Of a DNA stretch of 7,435 nucleotides, positions 6,290 to 7,435 are shown piece after piece. Every line of letters starts with the position of its first letter. The first letter of the stretch is position 1. This stretch comes from Mogibacterium sp. (GTDB lineage Bacteria; Bacillota; Clostridia; Peptostreptococcales; Anaerovoracaceae): assembly GCA_017434685.1 (NCBI GenBank), contig JAFREV010000067.1:1-7435 (forward strand), written 5' to 3'. The translations under genes were made by a program, and so were the position numbers. The notes under the pieces are model-generated. The model had not been told where the DNA came from. It saw only the letters and a program-made list of their open reading frames with translations, and ran no database searches.

Positions 6290-6907
6290 ATGATTAATGA
6301 TAATTGTAAAAATGAATATAGGCTGCTAGCAGAGTCAGCGCTTGCAGCTACTTCGGAGGAATACAGGAGCAGCGCTTCGGCTACTATTGCTGTGAATGCG
6401 CTTGCGCTGCCGGAGATGCATAAGGCGCGCACGGTGATGCTCTATGTCTCCGTATATAAGGAGCCTGCGACCCTCGCGCTCATAGTTAAACTTCTCGAGA
6501 CGGGTAAGAAAGTCTGCCTGCCGAGATGCGCGGACTTCGCAGCAGACGGGAGCAGGATATCCGAGGAGCGCACCTTGGAAGCGCGCCGCATCAAATCCAT
6601 CGAGCATCTCGTCCCGGGTCCTTACGGAATTCCGGAGCCTGTAGCCGATGATTCCATTTCTCCTGTCGTTAAACCGTCCAAGATCGACCTCGTTATACTC
6701 CCATGCGTTGCATGCGGAGAGGACTGCAGCAGGCTCGGTCACGGAGCGGGCTACTACGACCTGTTCATTAAAGAATTGAAACGCGATACATTTAAAGCAG
6801 CTTTGTGCTATGATAAGATATTGCTTGAAGGCATCCCTATGGATGAACACGATGAATATATGAATGCAGTAATAACAGAAAAAACCGTATATCGATGGCG
6901 ACCGTAA
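6290..6907 (+). CDS. 5-formyltetrahydrofolate cyclo-ligase (MTHFS family)
   Basis: This 205-residue cytoplasmic enzyme matches the family that converts 5-formyl-THF to 5,10-methenyl-THF with ATP, recycling a folate by-product that inhibits one-carbon enzymes. Visible family features are the basic N-terminal helix region (KNEYR), VYKEPAT (56-61) before GKKVCLP (72-78), GPYGIPEP (110-117), DLVILPCVACG (133-143), the substrate/ATP loop RLGHGAGYYD (148-157) and the late IPMDEHD...VITE block (182-197). Many relatives have Arg after GYYD; here it is Leu. The ATG lies 8 bp after the MATE stop with no recognisable Shine-Dalgarno, so translation probably depends on coupling to the MATE gene, or on a leaderless message from the TATAAT at 6277-6282. 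Length is normal for the family. Confidence 0.9.
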   Translation: MINDNCKNEYRLLAESALAATSEEYRSSASATIAVNALALPEMHKARTVMLYVSVYKEPATLALIVKLLETGKKVCLPRCADFAADGSRISEERTLEARRIKSIEHLVPGPYGIPEPVADDSISPVVKPSKIDLVILPCVACGEDCSRLGHGAGYYDLFIKELKRDTFKAALCYDKILLEGIPMDEHDEYMNAVITEKTVYRWRP

Positions 6908-6953
6908 GATAGAGCACTATGCACTATTCATTTGTTATGACAGCAATCGATAT

Positions 6954-6968
6954 AGAAAGGTAAAAGGA
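6954..6968 (+). promoter_or_regulatory. Ribosome binding region of trpS
   Basis: The stretch contains AGAAAGG (6954-6960), 10 nt before the ATG, and AAAAGGA (6962-6968), only 2 nt before it. The first is at the more usable distance. The gap from 6908 shows a tandem GCACTAT heptamer (6914-6927) but no terminator and no convincing promoter. Confidence 0.6.
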
Positions 6969-6970
6969 AA

Positions 6971-7435
6971 ATGGCAGAAAAGAAAAAGAAAATTATGCTT
7001 ACGGGCGACCGCCCTACAGGCAGATTACATATAGGACATTACGTTGGATCACTGAGACAGAGACTCGAGCTTCAGGATGATGACAGTTACGAAAAGATCT
7101 TCGTTATGATTGCCGACGCTCAGGCGTTGACAGACAACTTCGACAACCCGGATAAAGTAAAGGAAAGCGTTTTCCAGGTTGCCATCGATTATCTGTCGGT
7201 GGGCCTCGACCCTAAAAAGACGCATATGCTGATACAGTCCGAGGTTCCGGAGCTGCACGAGCTGACCGTCTACTACATGAACCTCGTAACCGTATCCAGA
7301 GTTCAGAGAAACCCGACCGTTAAGGCCGAGGTCAAGATGAGAGGATTTGCCGGCGACAGCGTGCCGGTCGGCTTCTTCACATACCCTATAAGCCAGGCCA
7401 GCGACATCACGGCGTTCAAGGCCACAATCGTACCT
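6971..7435 (+). CDS. trpS: Tryptophanyl-tRNA synthetase, N-terminal part (cut by window end)
   Basis: The first 155 codons are present and remain open at the window edge. The protein is a class I aminoacyl-tRNA synthetase that charges tRNA-Trp. The ATP-binding HIGH motif is HIGH itself at residues 20-23, inside the TrpRS-type context TGDRPTGRLHIGHYVGS (11-27). Further TrpRS-like blocks are IADAQALTDN, VSRVQRNPTVK and, at the very end, FTYPISQASDITAFKA, where TrpRS recognises substrate. The KMSKS loop and tRNA-binding domain lie outside the window. TyrRS, the nearest relative, is less likely because of the GDRPTG and YPISQASDI signatures. It starts 63 bp after the cyclo-ligase on the same strand; no T-box leader fits in that gap. 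Confidence 0.95.
   Translation, partial: MAEKKKKIMLTGDRPTGRLHIGHYVGSLRQRLELQDDDSYEKIFVMIADAQALTDNFDNPDKVKESVFQVAIDYLSVGLDPKKTHMLIQSEVPELHELTVYYMNLVTVSRVQRNPTVKAEVKMRGFAGDSVPVGFFTYPISQASDITAFKATIVP

Noticed and set aside
6335..6850. Minus-strand open frame of 171 codons opposite the cyclo-ligase
   Set aside because: The plus strand encodes a well-matched folate enzyme over the same bases; the antisense frame has no motif or ribosome site.
6908..6970. T-box leader upstream of trpS
   Set aside because: The gap is only 63 bp, with no T-box sequence, specifier loop or terminator.

Overview
The window looks like chromosomal DNA from a mid-GC member of the Firmicutes, probably an anaerobic Clostridia-type bacterium. 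The evidence is the strong AGGAGG-type ribosome binding sites, sigma-A-like promoters, a Mn2+-type (yybP-ykoY) riboswitch in front of a P-type ATPase, and housekeeping proteins of Firmicutes flavour. This placement is an inference; there is no rRNA or other marker gene to fix it.

Layout: positions 1-83 hold a perfect 15-bp hairpin that probably terminates transcription. Positions 84-1523 (minus strand) encode a sodium-coupled alanine/glycine symporter of the AGCS family. Positions 1524-2027 are a divergent control region of about 500 bp. Leftward it carries a promoter and a structured leader for the symporter. Rightward it carries an extended -10 promoter, a yybP-ykoY aptamer and an intrinsic terminator whose 5' arm overlaps the aptamer's closing helix. 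A start-stop mini-ORF follows, before the pump gene. Then come four co-oriented genes: a SERCA-like P2A calcium/manganese ATPase (2028-4790), a MATE multidrug exporter (4845-6281), a 5-formyltetrahydrofolate cyclo-ligase (6290-6907) and the start of tryptophanyl-tRNA synthetase (6971 to the window end).

How it works together: the riboswitch should let transcription into the ATPase proceed when Mn2+ is high, so the cell exports divalent cations. The gaps to the next genes are 54, 8 and 63 bp with no intrinsic terminator, so read-through could extend this control to the MATE exporter and perhaps to the folate enzyme and trpS. Internal promoters cannot be excluded. I see no wholly new system. 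The points most worth a second look are the regulatory DNA of the divergent region and the apparently complete two-site cation ligand set in a pump controlled by a Mn2+-type riboswitch.
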